The position numbers and the translations under genes were made by a program. Of a DNA stretch of 64,000 nt, positions 9,112-18,890 are shown piece after piece; the first letter of the stretch is position 1; each line of letters starts with the position of its first letter. Under the pieces are notes generated by a model that saw only the letters and a list, made by a program, of their open reading frames with translations, did not search any database and was not told the DNA's origin. The stretch comes from Tundrisphaera lichenicola (GTDB lineage: Bacteria > Planctomycetota > Planctomycetia > Isosphaerales > Isosphaeraceae): NCBI RefSeq assembly GCF_051175385.1, contig NZ_CP195106.1:806001-870000 (forward strand). Direction: 5' to 3'.

Positions 9112-10122
9112 ATGGATGATTTCGTCGATTCGATCCCCGACCTCAGCGTCGTCGTCCCGCTCTTCGACGAGGAGCGGGTGGTCGGGCCGCTCCACCGACG
9201 ATTGGTCGCGACCCTCTCGACGATGGGGATCTCTCACGAACTGGTCTTCGTCGACGACGGGAGCCGGGACTCGACCCCCTGGCTGCTCGACGAGATCCAG
9301 GCGGGGGACTCGCGGGTCTCGGTCATCCACCTGAGCCGGAACTTCGGGCATCAGGCGGCGGTGACGGCGGGGCTCGACCATGCCCGAGGCCGGGCGGTGG
9401 TCGTGATGGACGGCGACCTGCAAGATCCCCCCGAGGTGATCCCTCGGCTGGTCGATCGATGGTCCGAAGGGGCCGATGTCGTGTATGCGGTCCGTAGGAA
9501 CCGCAAGGAAGGCCCGGCCAAGCGGCTGGGCTACTTCGCGTTCTACCGGATGCTCAACGCGATCAGCGACCTGGAAATCCCGCTCGATAGCGGCGACTTC
9601 TGCCTGATGGACCGGAAAGTTGTCGACGCGATCAACGCCCTCCCCGAGCGGGCCCGGTTCGTCCGGGGGCTCCGGACCTTCGTGGGCTTCCGCCAGGTCG
9701 GGGTCGAATACGATCGCGAGGCCCGCGAGGCGGGCCGCCCCAAGTACACCTTCCGGGCGCTGATTGGTCTGGCCGCCGATGGCCTGGTCAGCTTCAGCGG
9801 CTATCCCCTCCGGCTCCTGACTTACGGCGGGGTCGCGACGGCGATGCTGGCCGCCTTGCTGACGGGCTGGGTGTTCGTCGACGCCTTCGCAAACCAGACG
9901 GCCCCGAGGGGCTGGGCCAGCGTGATCGTGGCGGTCCTGTTCATGGGGTCGATGCAGATGATCGGCCTGGGGATCGTCGGCGAATACGTCCGCCTGATCT
10001 TCCTGGAGTCCAAGCGGCGGCCGACCTACATCGTCGGCGAGCGCCGGACCCACTCGGGCCTGGCCCCCGCCCGACGGTTGAATTCCCAGGCTCAGCGAGT
10101 CTTCCACTTCTCATCGAAGTAG
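9112..10122 (+). CDS. Family 2 glycosyltransferase (DPM1/GtrB-like)
   Basis: This protein of 336 residues starts at ATG 9112 (MDDFVDSIPDLSVVVPLFDEE); an upstream in-frame ATG at 9043 would add 23 unconserved residues. The GT-A domain shows LSVVVPLFDEERVV, a nucleotide-binding FVDDGSRDST, and the DGDLQDPPEVIP metal-binding block, all typical of polyprenyl-phosphate glycosyltransferases. Two C-terminal membrane helices follow (GGVATAMLAALLTGWVF and VIVAVLFMGSMQMIGLGIVGEYVRLIF), as in GtrB/DPM enzymes. The expected reaction is transfer of a sugar from a nucleotide donor to a lipid phosphate at the cytoplasmic membrane, for later use in surface glycans. The last 31 bp overlap the end of the convergent hydrolase gene. 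Confidence 0.92.
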   Translation: MDDFVDSIPDLSVVVPLFDEERVVGPLHRRLVATLSTMGISHELVFVDDGSRDSTPWLLDEIQAGDSRVSVIHLSRNFGHQAAVTAGLDHARGRAVVVMDGDLQDPPEVIPRLVDRWSEGADVVYAVRRNRKEGPAKRLGYFAFYRMLNAISDLEIPLDSGDFCLMDRKVVDAINALPERARFVRGLRTFVGFRQVGVEYDREAREAGRPKYTFRALIGLAADGLVSFSGYPLRLLTYGGVATAMLAALLTGWVFVDAFANQTAPRGWASVIVAVLFMGSMQMIGLGIVGEYVRLIFLESKRRPTYIVGERRTHSGLAPARRLNSQAQRVFHFSSK

Positions 10123-12071
10123 CCGTTAACCTTCACATCGTCATATTCGCCGATCTTGATGATGGCGTGGTCCCCCAGGTGGGGATACAGCAGGGCGTTG
10201 GTCCCGGTAAATTCCCTGGCCCCGAAGGTGTACCCGCTGTTGATGACGACGTAGCGTAGCTTGTTGAGCGGGTTTGCATTGATGAGCACCGGCGCGTGAT
10301 CGGCCGCCGGGAACATCCCCCCGAGCCCCACCTCGGCCGAGGTCCAGGTCATCGGCAGACCGGGCAGGATCCTGGCGATCAGGCGGTTCGAGCCGGGGTC
10401 GCCGAAGAGGATGAGGTGGTGATCCTCGATGTCCAGATCGGTGACGTCGACGTCGTCCTTGATCCGCAATTCACCGCGCATGAAGCGGGACCAGTCGTCG
10501 GCGAACCGTTCGAGGCGGGCGTTGGCCCAGGCCTGGACTTCCGGATGGTGGGGCTTGCCGGTCCCCAGGACGACCAGGAAGGGGGCCGCGAAGGCGTCGT
10601 CGATCGGCCCCTGGAGTCCCGGGTGCTTCTCTCGCTTCTCGTTGGTCTGGACGGCGAGCGACTGGTCGTGGTCGAGGACTTCCCAGCCCTTATCGGTCTT
10701 CTGGAAATAGACGTCGGGCAGGAGTTCCCCAATGGCTTCTCGAAGGAGAAACTCCTGACCATCGAGCCGGAGCGTATCCCCGGCCTGCCGGTCGATCGCG
10801 ATGACGGCGATGTTCTCGGTCTGGACGGTGGCGACCTCACCCTCCCGGTTGGCCTCGATGGTGGCCGGTCGGTAATGCTCGATGAGCCGGTGGAGCGTCA
10901 CCCAGCCGACTCGGTTGTATTTGAGGGTGTAGGTCACGAACCGGATCTTCGGGGCGAGGCTTGGCGGACCGTCCGGGATGTGCTCGTCGTGGAAGGTCCG
11001 CATGAGCTGGGTGCTCTCCTTGTCGACCGCGTGGCCCATCCCCTTGCCGATGATCCGGAGGAAGTCGATCCCCTCGGCCTTCGTGACCAGCCCCTCGGTC
11101 TTCATGGGTACTCCGAGTGCGACGAGGGCCTCCTCGATGTTCTTCGAGGCCTGGGCCTGGGGATCATTCTCGCCGCCGTAACCGACCATCGGGACGTCGA
11201 AGGCATTCCGGGCGTAGTCGACGGCGTCATAGATCCGGAGTCCCTTGCGGACGACCTCGGAGGGGTCGCGGAGCTTGGCGTAGTTGATGGTCTCGGTGAA
11301 CCCCGCGCCGGCTTCGACGGAGGACCATCGACTCGGGTGGTGGAGCCCCAGGTGCCAGGCCCCCGCACCTCCCATCGAGAACCCGCGAAGGACCACTTTC
11401 CGGTCATCCACCCGGTAGTTCCGGCGGACCGCGTCGATCGCCTCGAAGACGTCGGTCTCGCCCGCCCATCGGTAGGCGTTGTTCCCCCGGCCGAACACGT
11501 GGAGGACCAGCCCCGGGAGGTCGTCGGGTCCGGGCTTGCCCTCGCGAGCGTCGAAGAATCGTGCCTCGGAGATCTTCGAGTCCCGGCCATGCAGCACGAC
11601 GTCGAGTCGGAGGCGATCGTTGGGGGCGTGGCCCGCCGGGACGATCACCGCATAAGGCTGCACCGACCCGTCGACCCGGGACCGATACCCCCGGACCGTC
11701 GACCCCGTGGCCTCGGCCCAGGGGGTGTGCCCCTCCGCCAGTGTCTTGGCCCGCTCCATCCCGATCGAGAGGGCCTTGAGGGTCCGGGCGACATCCTTCG
11801 CCTCGAAGAAGTCTCCGTGCTTCAAGGGTCGCCGGGCCGCGATCAGGCAGACCTCGACGTCGGATATCGCATCTCGGCCCCCCGGCCCGTCGCCAACTTT
11901 GGCTCGCAATCCCTCCAGGGAACCGGCCAGTTCGGCCGCCTTCGCCTCGATCTCGGCCCGCTCGGCCTCGGTCGGCTGGTACCGCTCGGCCGCCTTGGGT
12001 GCCTGCCAGGCCAGGACCGGCACGGCCCAGGAGAACAAGATCATCGCGACCAGACCGGTCCGGTAGCTCAT
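10092..12071 (-). CDS. Secreted prolyl-oligopeptidase-like alpha/beta hydrolase
   Basis: This exported protein has 659 residues. ATG 12071 is chosen because MSYRTGLVAMILFSWAVPVLA is a signal peptide, whereas the longer frame to 12122 would put 17 residues before it. After a helical region (about 25-130), an alpha/beta-hydrolase core follows with HGRDSKISEARFF and the nucleophile elbow GFSMGGAGAWHLGLHHP near residue 232, as in S9/esterase-D-like enzymes. The His is probably the one in IGKGMGHAVD. The C-terminal part (about 400-659) includes VQTENIAVIAID and HLILFGDPGSN..., often found with these planctomycete hydrolases. The substrate could be peptides, polyesters or xylan acetyl groups; the sequence does not decide. 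It converges on the GT2 gene and overlaps it at the 3' end. Confidence 0.88.
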   Translation of the reverse strand: MSYRTGLVAMILFSWAVPVLAWQAPKAAERYQPTEAERAEIEAKAAELAGSLEGLRAKVGDGPGGRDAISDVEVCLIAARRPLKHGDFFEAKDVARTLKALSIGMERAKTLAEGHTPWAEATGSTVRGYRSRVDGSVQPYAVIVPAGHAPNDRLRLDVVLHGRDSKISEARFFDAREGKPGPDDLPGLVLHVFGRGNNAYRWAGETDVFEAIDAVRRNYRVDDRKVVLRGFSMGGAGAWHLGLHHPSRWSSVEAGAGFTETINYAKLRDPSEVVRKGLRIYDAVDYARNAFDVPMVGYGGENDPQAQASKNIEEALVALGVPMKTEGLVTKAEGIDFLRIIGKGMGHAVDKESTQLMRTFHDEHIPDGPPSLAPKIRFVTYTLKYNRVGWVTLHRLIEHYRPATIEANREGEVATVQTENIAVIAIDRQAGDTLRLDGQEFLLREAIGELLPDVYFQKTDKGWEVLDHDQSLAVQTNEKREKHPGLQGPIDDAFAAPFLVVLGTGKPHHPEVQAWANARLERFADDWSRFMRGELRIKDDVDVTDLDIEDHHLILFGDPGSNRLIARILPGLPMTWTSAEVGLGGMFPAADHAPVLINANPLNKLRYVVINSGYTFGAREFTGTNALLYPHLGDHAIIKIGEYDDVKVNGYFDEKWKTR

Positions 12072-12118
12072 GGTCAGAAGCCCTTCTAGATCGGTGGAAA
12101 TCGGGGTCGCAAGGCCGT

Positions 12119-13636
12119 TCACTCTACCAGAGCGGGGCCGAGGGTTACCGGGAGGACTTCTTCGATGGCGATCGTCATCCCGTCCGAATCCCGGCCCCAG
12201 ACTCGTCGGAACCGCCCCGGATGCTCGCGGACATATCGCTCCAGCGGGCTGGCGGGTGCCCTGGCATACCGGTTTTCATCGACGATCAAATAGGCCGCGC
12301 CGAGTCGTTCGATCGACCGGGCCACGTCCTCGGGATCGTCCGAGTCGGGGGCGAGGCCCACCCGCCCGGTGGCCCAGAAGACCTCGGCGGCGTGGGTGGT
12401 CAGGATCGGCCCGTTCCGGTCGCCGTGCCGGGCGATCCAGTCGCAAGCGGCGTCGAAGCCTCGATCGGCCCGGCGTTGCGCCTCGGCCCGCCCGGTCATC
12501 AGGGCGTAAGCAGGGTAGGGGATCGAGGCCGCCAGGACGGCCCAGGCGGCCCAGGCCCTCGGACGCTCGAGCCGGAGCATCGCCGCGATCGGGGTCAGTC
12601 CTTCGATTGCCCCCACGATCAGGCACGGGACGAGCGGGATCAAGAATCGCCCGGCCTCGGTAAACGGCCAGACCAGGAGCAAGGGGAACGTGGTCAACGG
12701 GACCAGGCTTGCCAGCCGACGCCTGGGCGATGGGAAGGCTCGACACCATCCCCACGCGATCAGGCCCGTCGCGGCGAACGCCCAGGCATTGACCAGGAAG
12801 TAAAGTGGGGCCGAGTTCGCGAACACGGTGCCGATCTCGACGACGGGCGCGATCCATTGGTCTGGGATCCGACGGACGTAGAAGAGGAACTGGCGGGCGA
12901 CGAGACCGGGCAAGGGCTCGCCCGCGATCAAGCCGACCTGGGTGGGGCGTCGCGAAGCCGCCAGCCATGCAACCCAGGGGAGAACGACCAGGCTCGCCGA
13001 GGCCCCGGCCAGGAGGGCCATCGACCGGCGTCCCCTGAGGAGGAGTTCCAGGCCGATCGCCGCCGCCAGGGTCACGCCGACGTGCCGGGTCAGCACGCAG
13101 GCTCCGATCAGCAATCCCAAGATCAGACCCCGCCCGACCCCGCCTCGGCGGGCGGCCCATAAGGTGGCCAGGATCGCGAGCTGGCCCAGCAGCAGATACA
13201 TCGGTTCGGAGAAGATCGCCCCGCCGACCCGTCCCCAGGTCCAATTCACCGCCAGGGCCAGCCCGGCGGCCAGTGCGATCCCGGGGCGGTACATCGACCC
13301 GAACCATCGCCAACCGGCGAGGATCGCCCCGAATGTGCAGGCCACCGAGAAGAGATGCGCGGCCTGGGCGGATCGCCCCGTCAATCGCCAGAGGCCCCCC
13401 AGCGCCAGGGGATAGCCGGGCGGATAGTGGGTATGCCGCTCTCGGCCCGGCGTGTGGATCTCGCGATACCCTTGCCCGGTGGAAAGGGCCAGGCCGAGGA
13501 CGGCGTAACCGGCCCCGTCATAGCGAGGGGGCGAAGAGATCCCGGTATTCAGGCCGACCGACCCCAGTGCGACGGCTCCGATGATCAGGCCGGAAATCAA
13601 GCCGCGTCTGGATCGACCCGATCGCAATCCCGCCAT
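12119..13636 (-). CDS. GT39/ArnT-like membrane glycosyltransferase
   Basis: This is a 505-residue polytopic membrane protein with about ten hydrophobic segments. The N-terminal loop after TM1 has YDGAGYAVLGLALSTGQGY followed by HYPPGYPLALGGLW. That is the arrangement of the first extracytoplasmic loop in PMT/ArnT-type glycosyltransferases, where an acidic pair (here Asp in YDGAGY) acts in catalysis. Such enzymes move sugars from polyprenyl-phosphate carriers onto surface acceptors. The GT2 gene at 9112 would be a plausible source of such a carrier-linked sugar, but they are on opposite strands and not in an operon, so the link is inference. The C-terminal soluble part is about 100 residues. 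The 12071 gene begins 48 bp downstream on the same strand. Confidence 0.83.
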   Translation of the reverse strand: MAGLRSGRSRRGLISGLIIGAVALGSVGLNTGISSPPRYDGAGYAVLGLALSTGQGYREIHTPGRERHTHYPPGYPLALGGLWRLTGRSAQAAHLFSVACTFGAILAGWRWFGSMYRPGIALAAGLALAVNWTWGRVGGAIFSEPMYLLLGQLAILATLWAARRGGVGRGLILGLLIGACVLTRHVGVTLAAAIGLELLLRGRRSMALLAGASASLVVLPWVAWLAASRRPTQVGLIAGEPLPGLVARQFLFYVRRIPDQWIAPVVEIGTVFANSAPLYFLVNAWAFAATGLIAWGWCRAFPSPRRRLASLVPLTTFPLLLVWPFTEAGRFLIPLVPCLIVGAIEGLTPIAAMLRLERPRAWAAWAVLAASIPYPAYALMTGRAEAQRRADRGFDAACDWIARHGDRNGPILTTHAAEVFWATGRVGLAPDSDDPEDVARSIERLGAAYLIVDENRYARAPASPLERYVREHPGRFRRVWGRDSDGMTIAIEEVLPVTLGPALVE

Positions 13637-13907
13637 GAGCTTCCCCGGTCCGGATCGTCCCCGAGGCTCCTCGATCGTGAGTCACGACCCGCCCGGGACA
13701 GGGGCGGTTATACCGGACCTCCTCGGCCGTCGGCTACGATCCGGGGGAGAAAAGCAGTTCTAACCCGAGAAAAATGAACACCGATGAATGAGCCGGCGGG
13801 TTGGGATTGCCCTCGGAACGACGTGACGGGATCATGGTGCCTCGGGAAGTGGCACCGGCCCGGGTGAGCCCGGCCCGCCCGCCTCCCTCGGCGAGAGATC
13901 CCGGCTC

Positions 13908-15746
13908 ATGGCGAAGTCGAAGGTGGACGCGGATCGCACCCTCCTGCTCGGCCTCCTGGCGCTCCAGATGGACCTGATCGACCGCGATGCGCTGATCGAG
14001 GCCCTCAAGGCCTGGGTCGCGGATCGCTCGCGTCCGATCGACCAGATCCTCCGGAAGCATCGGGCGATCGACGCCGAGGCCCAGGAGATCCTCAACAAGC
14101 TGGCGAGAAAGCGGCTCGACGAGCGCGAGGCCGAGTCCGGTCGGGGTGCGTTCGCGTCGAGTCTCGTCGAGCTGGTCCGGGGGGACATCGCCCGTCTCGG
14201 CGATCCCGAGCTGTCCGCCAGCGTCGGCCGGCTCGGCGAGCCCGCGCCGACCGAGGCCGATCCCTACGCGACTCGCCTCCAGGATCCGGGGGCGGAGACC
14301 CTCCACGCCGACTCTCTCTCGCCCGGACCTGCTGGATTCCAGCTGATTCGACTCCACGCCAGAGGAGGGCTTGGAGAGGTCTATCTCGCCCGGGACGAGC
14401 AGCTCCATCGAGAGGTCGCGCTGAAGCAGCTTCGGGAACGTCACGCGGACCGGATCGAGAGCCGATCCCGATTCCTTCGCGAGGCCGAGTTCACGGGGAG
14501 CCTCGAACATCCGGGGATCATCCCGATCTACGGGATGGGGAATTATTCGGACGGTCGGCCCTATTACTCGATGAGATTCGTCGACGGCTCGACCCTGAAG
14601 GAGGCGATCTCCGCCTACCATCGGGCCGATGGCCCGGACGGGGCCGAGCCCGAGGTTCGCTCGATCGCGTTCCGGAAGCTCCTTCGGCACTTCCTGGGTG
14701 CCTGCGACGCCATCGCCTTCGCGCACAGCCGGGGCGTGATCCATCGCGACATCAAGCCGGACAACATCATGATCGGCCGGTTCGGCGAGACCCTGGTGGT
14801 CGACTGGGGACTGGCCAAGAACTTCGACCCCGACGAGGGACGAGGGCCTGCCCCCTCGCGCGAGGCCCTGGTCGAGACCATGGTCGGGGCTCCCCTGGGG
14901 ACGCCCGCCTACATGAGCCCCGAGCAGGCCGCCGGGCAGATCGACCGGCTCGGGCCGGCTAGCGACGTCTACTGCCTGGGGACCACCTTCTATCACCTCC
15001 TGACCGGCCGGATGCCGTTCGAAGGGGGAGACGTCAGCCAGGTCCTCAGCCGGGTCGCTCGGGGCCAGTTCACGGCCCCCCACCGGGCGTCCCGAGGTGT
15101 CCCCGCGCCGCTCTCGATGATCTGCCTGAAGGCGATGGCCCTGGACCCCGAGGATCGCTACCCCACGCCCCAGGCCCTGGCCCTCGATATCGAGCACTGG
15201 CTGGCCGGCGAGTCGGTCTCGGTCTATCGGGACTGGTTCCCCCGGCGGGCCTGGCGATGGGGACGGGTCCATCCCTGGGTCGTCGCCAGCGTCGGGGCCA
15301 TCAGCTTCTGCGTGATCCTCGTCTTCCTGGCCTCGGCGCTGGTCCTGTCGATCCCCGGCCTGATTCTCGCGGCCATTGGGGGGTTGGTCGGGCTGCTGGC
15401 CGGGGCCGTCCGGGGGCAGGCCAGTCGGGGAGCCCGGGAAGGTTCGGCGGTGGCCTTCCGGATCGGGACCGTGGCCGCGGCGGTCCTGTTCCTCGCCGGG
15501 GTGGGCTACGAGGCCGTCGTCCTGGTCAGTCGGGGCGGGCCGATCTGGGGGGTATCACGGCCGGGCCTGGATCAGCTCGACGGCTATCGGCTGGCGGCTT
15601 CCAGGGCCAGGGCGGGCGACCTGGGCGGGGCCAAAGCCTGGTACGACTGGGCCGAGTGGTGGGCGCGTCGGGCCCGGAGCGAGCCGGCCCTTCGCGCTGA
15701 GGTGGAACGCGCGAAGGCCGAGGCCGCAGCGGCCATCGGCCCTTGA
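13908..15746 (+). CDS. Membrane-anchored serine/threonine protein kinase
   Basis: This is a 612-residue Hanks-type kinase. An N-terminal helical domain (1-140; LLLGLLALQMDLIDRDALIEAL...) is commonly seen ahead of planctomycete kinases. The kinase domain starts near residue 143: glycine loop HARGGLGEVYLA, catalytic Lys in VALKQL, HRDIKPDNIMI near 278, a DWG in place of DFG (VVDWGLAKNF), and GTPAYMSPEQAAG. From about 455 there are at least three hydrophobic segments (WVVASVGAISFCVILVFLASALVL, GLILAAIGGLVGLLAGAV and VAFRIGTVAAAVLFLAGVGYEAVVL), then a short cytoplasmic or external tail. No sensor domain is obvious outside the membrane. DWG occurs in many active bacterial kinases, so activity is expected. 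It converges with the DNA ligase gene (stops 12 bp apart). Confidence 0.93.
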   Translation: MAKSKVDADRTLLLGLLALQMDLIDRDALIEALKAWVADRSRPIDQILRKHRAIDAEAQEILNKLARKRLDEREAESGRGAFASSLVELVRGDIARLGDPELSASVGRLGEPAPTEADPYATRLQDPGAETLHADSLSPGPAGFQLIRLHARGGLGEVYLARDEQLHREVALKQLRERHADRIESRSRFLREAEFTGSLEHPGIIPIYGMGNYSDGRPYYSMRFVDGSTLKEAISAYHRADGPDGAEPEVRSIAFRKLLRHFLGACDAIAFAHSRGVIHRDIKPDNIMIGRFGETLVVDWGLAKNFDPDEGRGPAPSREALVETMVGAPLGTPAYMSPEQAAGQIDRLGPASDVYCLGTTFYHLLTGRMPFEGGDVSQVLSRVARGQFTAPHRASRGVPAPLSMICLKAMALDPEDRYPTPQALALDIEHWLAGESVSVYRDWFPRRAWRWGRVHPWVVASVGAISFCVILVFLASALVLSIPGLILAAIGGLVGLLAGAVRGQASRGAREGSAVAFRIGTVAAAVLFLAGVGYEAVVLVSRGGPIWGVSRPGLDQLDGYRLAASRARAGDLGGAKAWYDWAEWWARRARSEPALRAEVERAKAEAAAAIGP

Positions 15747-15757
15747 TCGCCGACGGA

Positions 15758-17353
15758 TCACGGGTCTAGCGGCAGCAGCGCCCGGATGGTCTCCAGGGTG
15801 TCGGCCTCCTCGGCCTTCTTGTCGACGCGCCAGCGGAGGATCCTCGGGAATCGGACGGCGATCCCGGACTTGTGCCGGGTCGATCGCTGGATTCCCTCGA
15901 AGGCCAGCTCGAAGACCAGCTCCGGCTTGACCGTCCGGACCGGGCCGAACTTCTCGACCATGTTGCAGCGGACGAAGGCGTCGACCTTCGCGATCTCGGC
16001 GTCGGTCAGGCCGGAATACGCCTTGGCGAATGAGACCAGCTTGCCCGAGTCGTCCCAGACGCTGAAGGTGTAGTCGGTGTAGAGGCTGGCCCGCTTGCCG
16101 CTCCCTCGCTGGGCGGCGGTCAGGACGGCGTCGACGGTCAACGGACTGACCTTCCACTTCCACCAGTCGCCCCGCTTCCGGCCGACGTGGTAGGGCGATC
16201 CCAGCCGCTTGAGCATCAGGCCCTCGGCCTGTCGGTCGCGAGACTCCTGCCTCGCCTCGGCCAGGTCTTCCCACGATCCCGCCGCGACCGAGGGGGAGAG
16301 GATCAGGCGTCCCGGCAAGTTGATCGAGCCGACCAGGGCCGAGAGCTCCTCCCGCCTCCGCTCGAAGGGCTCGGTGCGGAGGTCGCGGCCCTGGTGCTCG
16401 ATCAGGTCGTAGGCGACCAGGACGACCGGGACTTCGGCCAGGATCGCCTTGCCCAGCGTCTTCCGGCCGATCCTCCTCTGGAGCTGTGCGAAGGGCAGGG
16501 GGGCACCGTCCCTGTAAGGGAGGATCTCGCCGTCGAGCACCGTCCCATCGGGGAGGAATGCCCCGAGCGTGGCCAGCTCGGGATAGCGATCGGTCACCAG
16601 CTCCTCGCCCCGGGTCCAGAGGAAGGTATCCCCCTCCCGGCGAATGAGCTGGCATCGGATCCCGTCCCACTTCCACTCGGCGAGCCAGTCCTCGACCGGC
16701 CCGAGCCCCTCGGGCGAGCCTTCCAGGGCATGGGCCAGGCAGAACGGATAGGGGCGGCTGTGGTCGGCGTCCCTCGCGTCGGTCCGGCGGAGCCGGTCGT
16801 AGAACGCGGGGTCGGGCTCCCAATCCCCCATCAATCGGTGCGCGATGACGGCCGCCTCGACCCCGCTGGCCTTCGCCAGGGCCCGGGTCACGAGCTGCTG
16901 AGAGACTCCGACGCGGAAGCCGCCGCTGATCAGCTTGTTCCAGACGAAGCGCTGGGTCCGGTCCATCGAGCCCCAGGCTTCGAGCATCGCCGCCTTCTGG
17001 GCGGGCTCGTCGGAGTCGCGGAGGGTCAGGAGCTTCGCGACCCAGAAACTCAGCGGCAGGTCGCTCGAACGCCCGGCCGTCGGCAGGAGCAGCGCGACGG
17101 TCTCGGCCACGTCGCCCACGGCATCATACGATTCCCCGAAGAGCCAGTCGGGCACCCCGGCGGCCTCGGCGGCCCACTCGCGGAGTTTCTTCGAGGGGAC
17201 CGCCTGCTTCGGCTTCCGCCCGATCAGGAAGTAGACCGCCCAGGCCGCATCGGCCGGCCTGGCCCGGGCGAAGTAGGCGGTCAAGGCCTCGACTTTTTCG
17301 CCGGTTCGGGTGGTTTCGTCAAGGTCGGCATAGAGTTCGGCGAAATCTTTCAT
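15758..17353 (-). CDS. ATP-dependent DNA ligase (ligase-exonuclease-helicase repair set)
   Basis: This 531-residue protein carries the N-terminal DNA-binding domain (1-200; MKDFAELYADLDETTRTGEKVEAL), the adenylation domain with the nucleotidyl-acceptor Lys at about 228 in EWKWDGIRCQ, the later motifs DGEILPY, EGLMLKRLGSPY and WWKWKVSP, and a C-terminal OB domain. It looks like the type that occurs with a metallo-beta-lactamase exonuclease, a DEXH helicase and a PdeM-type phosphoesterase. The matching exonuclease gene is nearby at 18891 on the same strand, but a diguanylate cyclase gene on the other strand lies between them; helicase and phosphoesterase are not in the window. Its probable role is end-joining or nick sealing in DNA damage repair. 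Confidence 0.93.
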   Translation of the reverse strand: MKDFAELYADLDETTRTGEKVEALTAYFARARPADAAWAVYFLIGRKPKQAVPSKKLREWAAEAAGVPDWLFGESYDAVGDVAETVALLLPTAGRSSDLPLSFWVAKLLTLRDSDEPAQKAAMLEAWGSMDRTQRFVWNKLISGGFRVGVSQQLVTRALAKASGVEAAVIAHRLMGDWEPDPAFYDRLRRTDARDADHSRPYPFCLAHALEGSPEGLGPVEDWLAEWKWDGIRCQLIRREGDTFLWTRGEELVTDRYPELATLGAFLPDGTVLDGEILPYRDGAPLPFAQLQRRIGRKTLGKAILAEVPVVLVAYDLIEHQGRDLRTEPFERRREELSALVGSINLPGRLILSPSVAAGSWEDLAEARQESRDRQAEGLMLKRLGSPYHVGRKRGDWWKWKVSPLTVDAVLTAAQRGSGKRASLYTDYTFSVWDDSGKLVSFAKAYSGLTDAEIAKVDAFVRCNMVEKFGPVRTVKPELVFELAFEGIQRSTRHKSGIAVRFPRILRWRVDKKAEEADTLETIRALLPLDP

Positions 17354-17638
17354 CGTCGAGTCGCAGTCCCTTGATGATTCCGCCCAACGGACGTCACGAG
17401 ACTCGTCCGCCCGGCGTCGTCTCCCGGAAGATCGTCGCGTCTGACGGTGGGATCGGTCAAGGGTCCTGGCCAGGTCCTGCCCTCCCCTCCCACCGCTCCG
17501 GGCTGCGGATCATTCTCCTCGAATCGAACGGTGAACTATGCTTGGGGCTGGAGGTCTGGAGTTCCGATCGCCTTTCCTTCGACCAGGGCTACTATCGGGG
17601 GGACATCGGGAAGATCGATCAGGGGGTTTGTTGAGGGC

Positions 17639-18868
17639 ATGATCGAAACATCGTCCCCCCTCCACTTCGACCGGCGATCGTATCCGGCGAGGCTCGATCC
17701 CGGCTCGATTCCCGAGTCGTTCGTCGCCCAGCTCGGGCGGCTGCGCTTCACCGAGCCCAGGGTCGAAGCCGCATTTCGGTCGGACTATTTCGCCGGATCG
17801 ATCGCCGGGGTCAGGATCAACTTGATCTTCGGCCTGGTGGTGTTCGCCGTCTGGGCGCTGGTGGATCGGGTGGTTCTTCCCGATATCGCCGACATTGCCT
17901 GGTCGTTCCGCGTCGGTGTGGCCTGCCCGGTCTTCCTCGTCGCCTCGATCCTCTCGTTCTCCCGCCGATTTGACCGACTGATGGTGCCGACCCTCCTGGT
18001 GGTCGACCTCGTCTCCGGCTTGATCATGATCGCGATCATCGTCGTGGCCGGGGCGGAGGGGCACCGCTATTACTATGCCGCATTAATGCTCGTTACCATG
18101 GGTTGCAGCATTTGCCCGGGGTTACGGTTCCGGGCCTCGATGGCGGTCACGCTGGTCGTCCTGGTCGCCTATGAGTTGGCGCTCTGGTCGGACGCCACGC
18201 CTCGAGTCGCCCTGAATAACTCGATGTTCCTCTGGACGGCCCAACTCCTGGCGGCCAGCGTCTCCTATTCGCTGGAGCGTCAGAACCGATCGGACTTCTT
18301 GCAACGATGGGTCATCCGCCAGCAATCCCAGGCGCTCCAGGAGGCGCTTCAGGAGGTCGATCGGGCCTCGCGAACCGACTCCCTGACCGGGCTCTTCAAT
18401 CGTCGCCATTTCTTCAACGAGGCGGAGGTCGGGAGCGGCCGGGTCTCGGTCATCATCCTCGACGTCGACCACTTCAAGCTGATCAATGATCGGTTCGGCC
18501 ATTCGGCCGGGGATCGCGTGCTTCGCGAACTCGGGCGGAGGGTCCGCGAGGCGGTCCGGCCCGGCGACATCGCTTGCCGGTACGGGGGCGAGGAATTTGC
18601 CATCCTGCTCCCGGGTGCCGACCTCGTCACCGCGGCGACCGTCGGGGAGCGAGTCCGGAAGGATGTCGAGGCCGAGTCATTCGACGCCGGACCGGCTTCC
18701 CTCCGGGTCACCATCAGCGCGGGGGTCGCCTCGATCTCCGATGGCGAGGCCGCCGCGATCGAGGCCCTCATCGACCATGCCGATCAGGCGCTCTACCAGG
18801 CCAAGCACGCCGGCAGGAACCGGGTCCGAACCTGGGACCGGGGGCTGGCCCACGCCGAGGCCAACTGA
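17639..18868 (+). CDS. Membrane GGDEF diguanylate cyclase
   Basis: This protein of 409 residues makes cyclic di-GMP from two GTP. ATG 17639 begins the conserved-looking sequence MIETSSPLHFDRR; the frame is open upstream to 17447, but those residues are not protein-like. The N-terminal half has five or six membrane helices (IFGLVVFAVWALVDRVV, FRVGVACPVFLVASILSF, VPTLLVVDLVSGLIMIAIIVV and others), a likely sensor. A coiled-coil linker leads to DSLTGLFNRRHF and the active site YGGEEFAIL, the functional GGEEF variant. RPGD sits five residues before GGEEF, matching an RxxD inhibitory site, so product feedback is expected. The gene lies between the two DNA-repair genes but on the opposite strand. 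Confidence 0.94.
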   Translation: MIETSSPLHFDRRSYPARLDPGSIPESFVAQLGRLRFTEPRVEAAFRSDYFAGSIAGVRINLIFGLVVFAVWALVDRVVLPDIADIAWSFRVGVACPVFLVASILSFSRRFDRLMVPTLLVVDLVSGLIMIAIIVVAGAEGHRYYYAALMLVTMGCSICPGLRFRASMAVTLVVLVAYELALWSDATPRVALNNSMFLWTAQLLAASVSYSLERQNRSDFLQRWVIRQQSQALQEALQEVDRASRTDSLTGLFNRRHFFNEAEVGSGRVSVIILDVDHFKLINDRFGHSAGDRVLRELGRRVREAVRPGDIACRYGGEEFAILLPGADLVTAATVGERVRKDVEAESFDAGPASLRVTISAGVASISDGEAAAIEALIDHADQALYQAKHAGRNRVRTWDRGLAHAEAN

Positions 18869-18890
18869 ACTCGGGCCAGACCCCGAACGC

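Noticed and set aside
10296..12089. Long plus-strand frame opposite the secreted hydrolase gene
   Set aside because: It is an antisense frame without stops, typical of GC-rich coding DNA; it has no recognisable domain.
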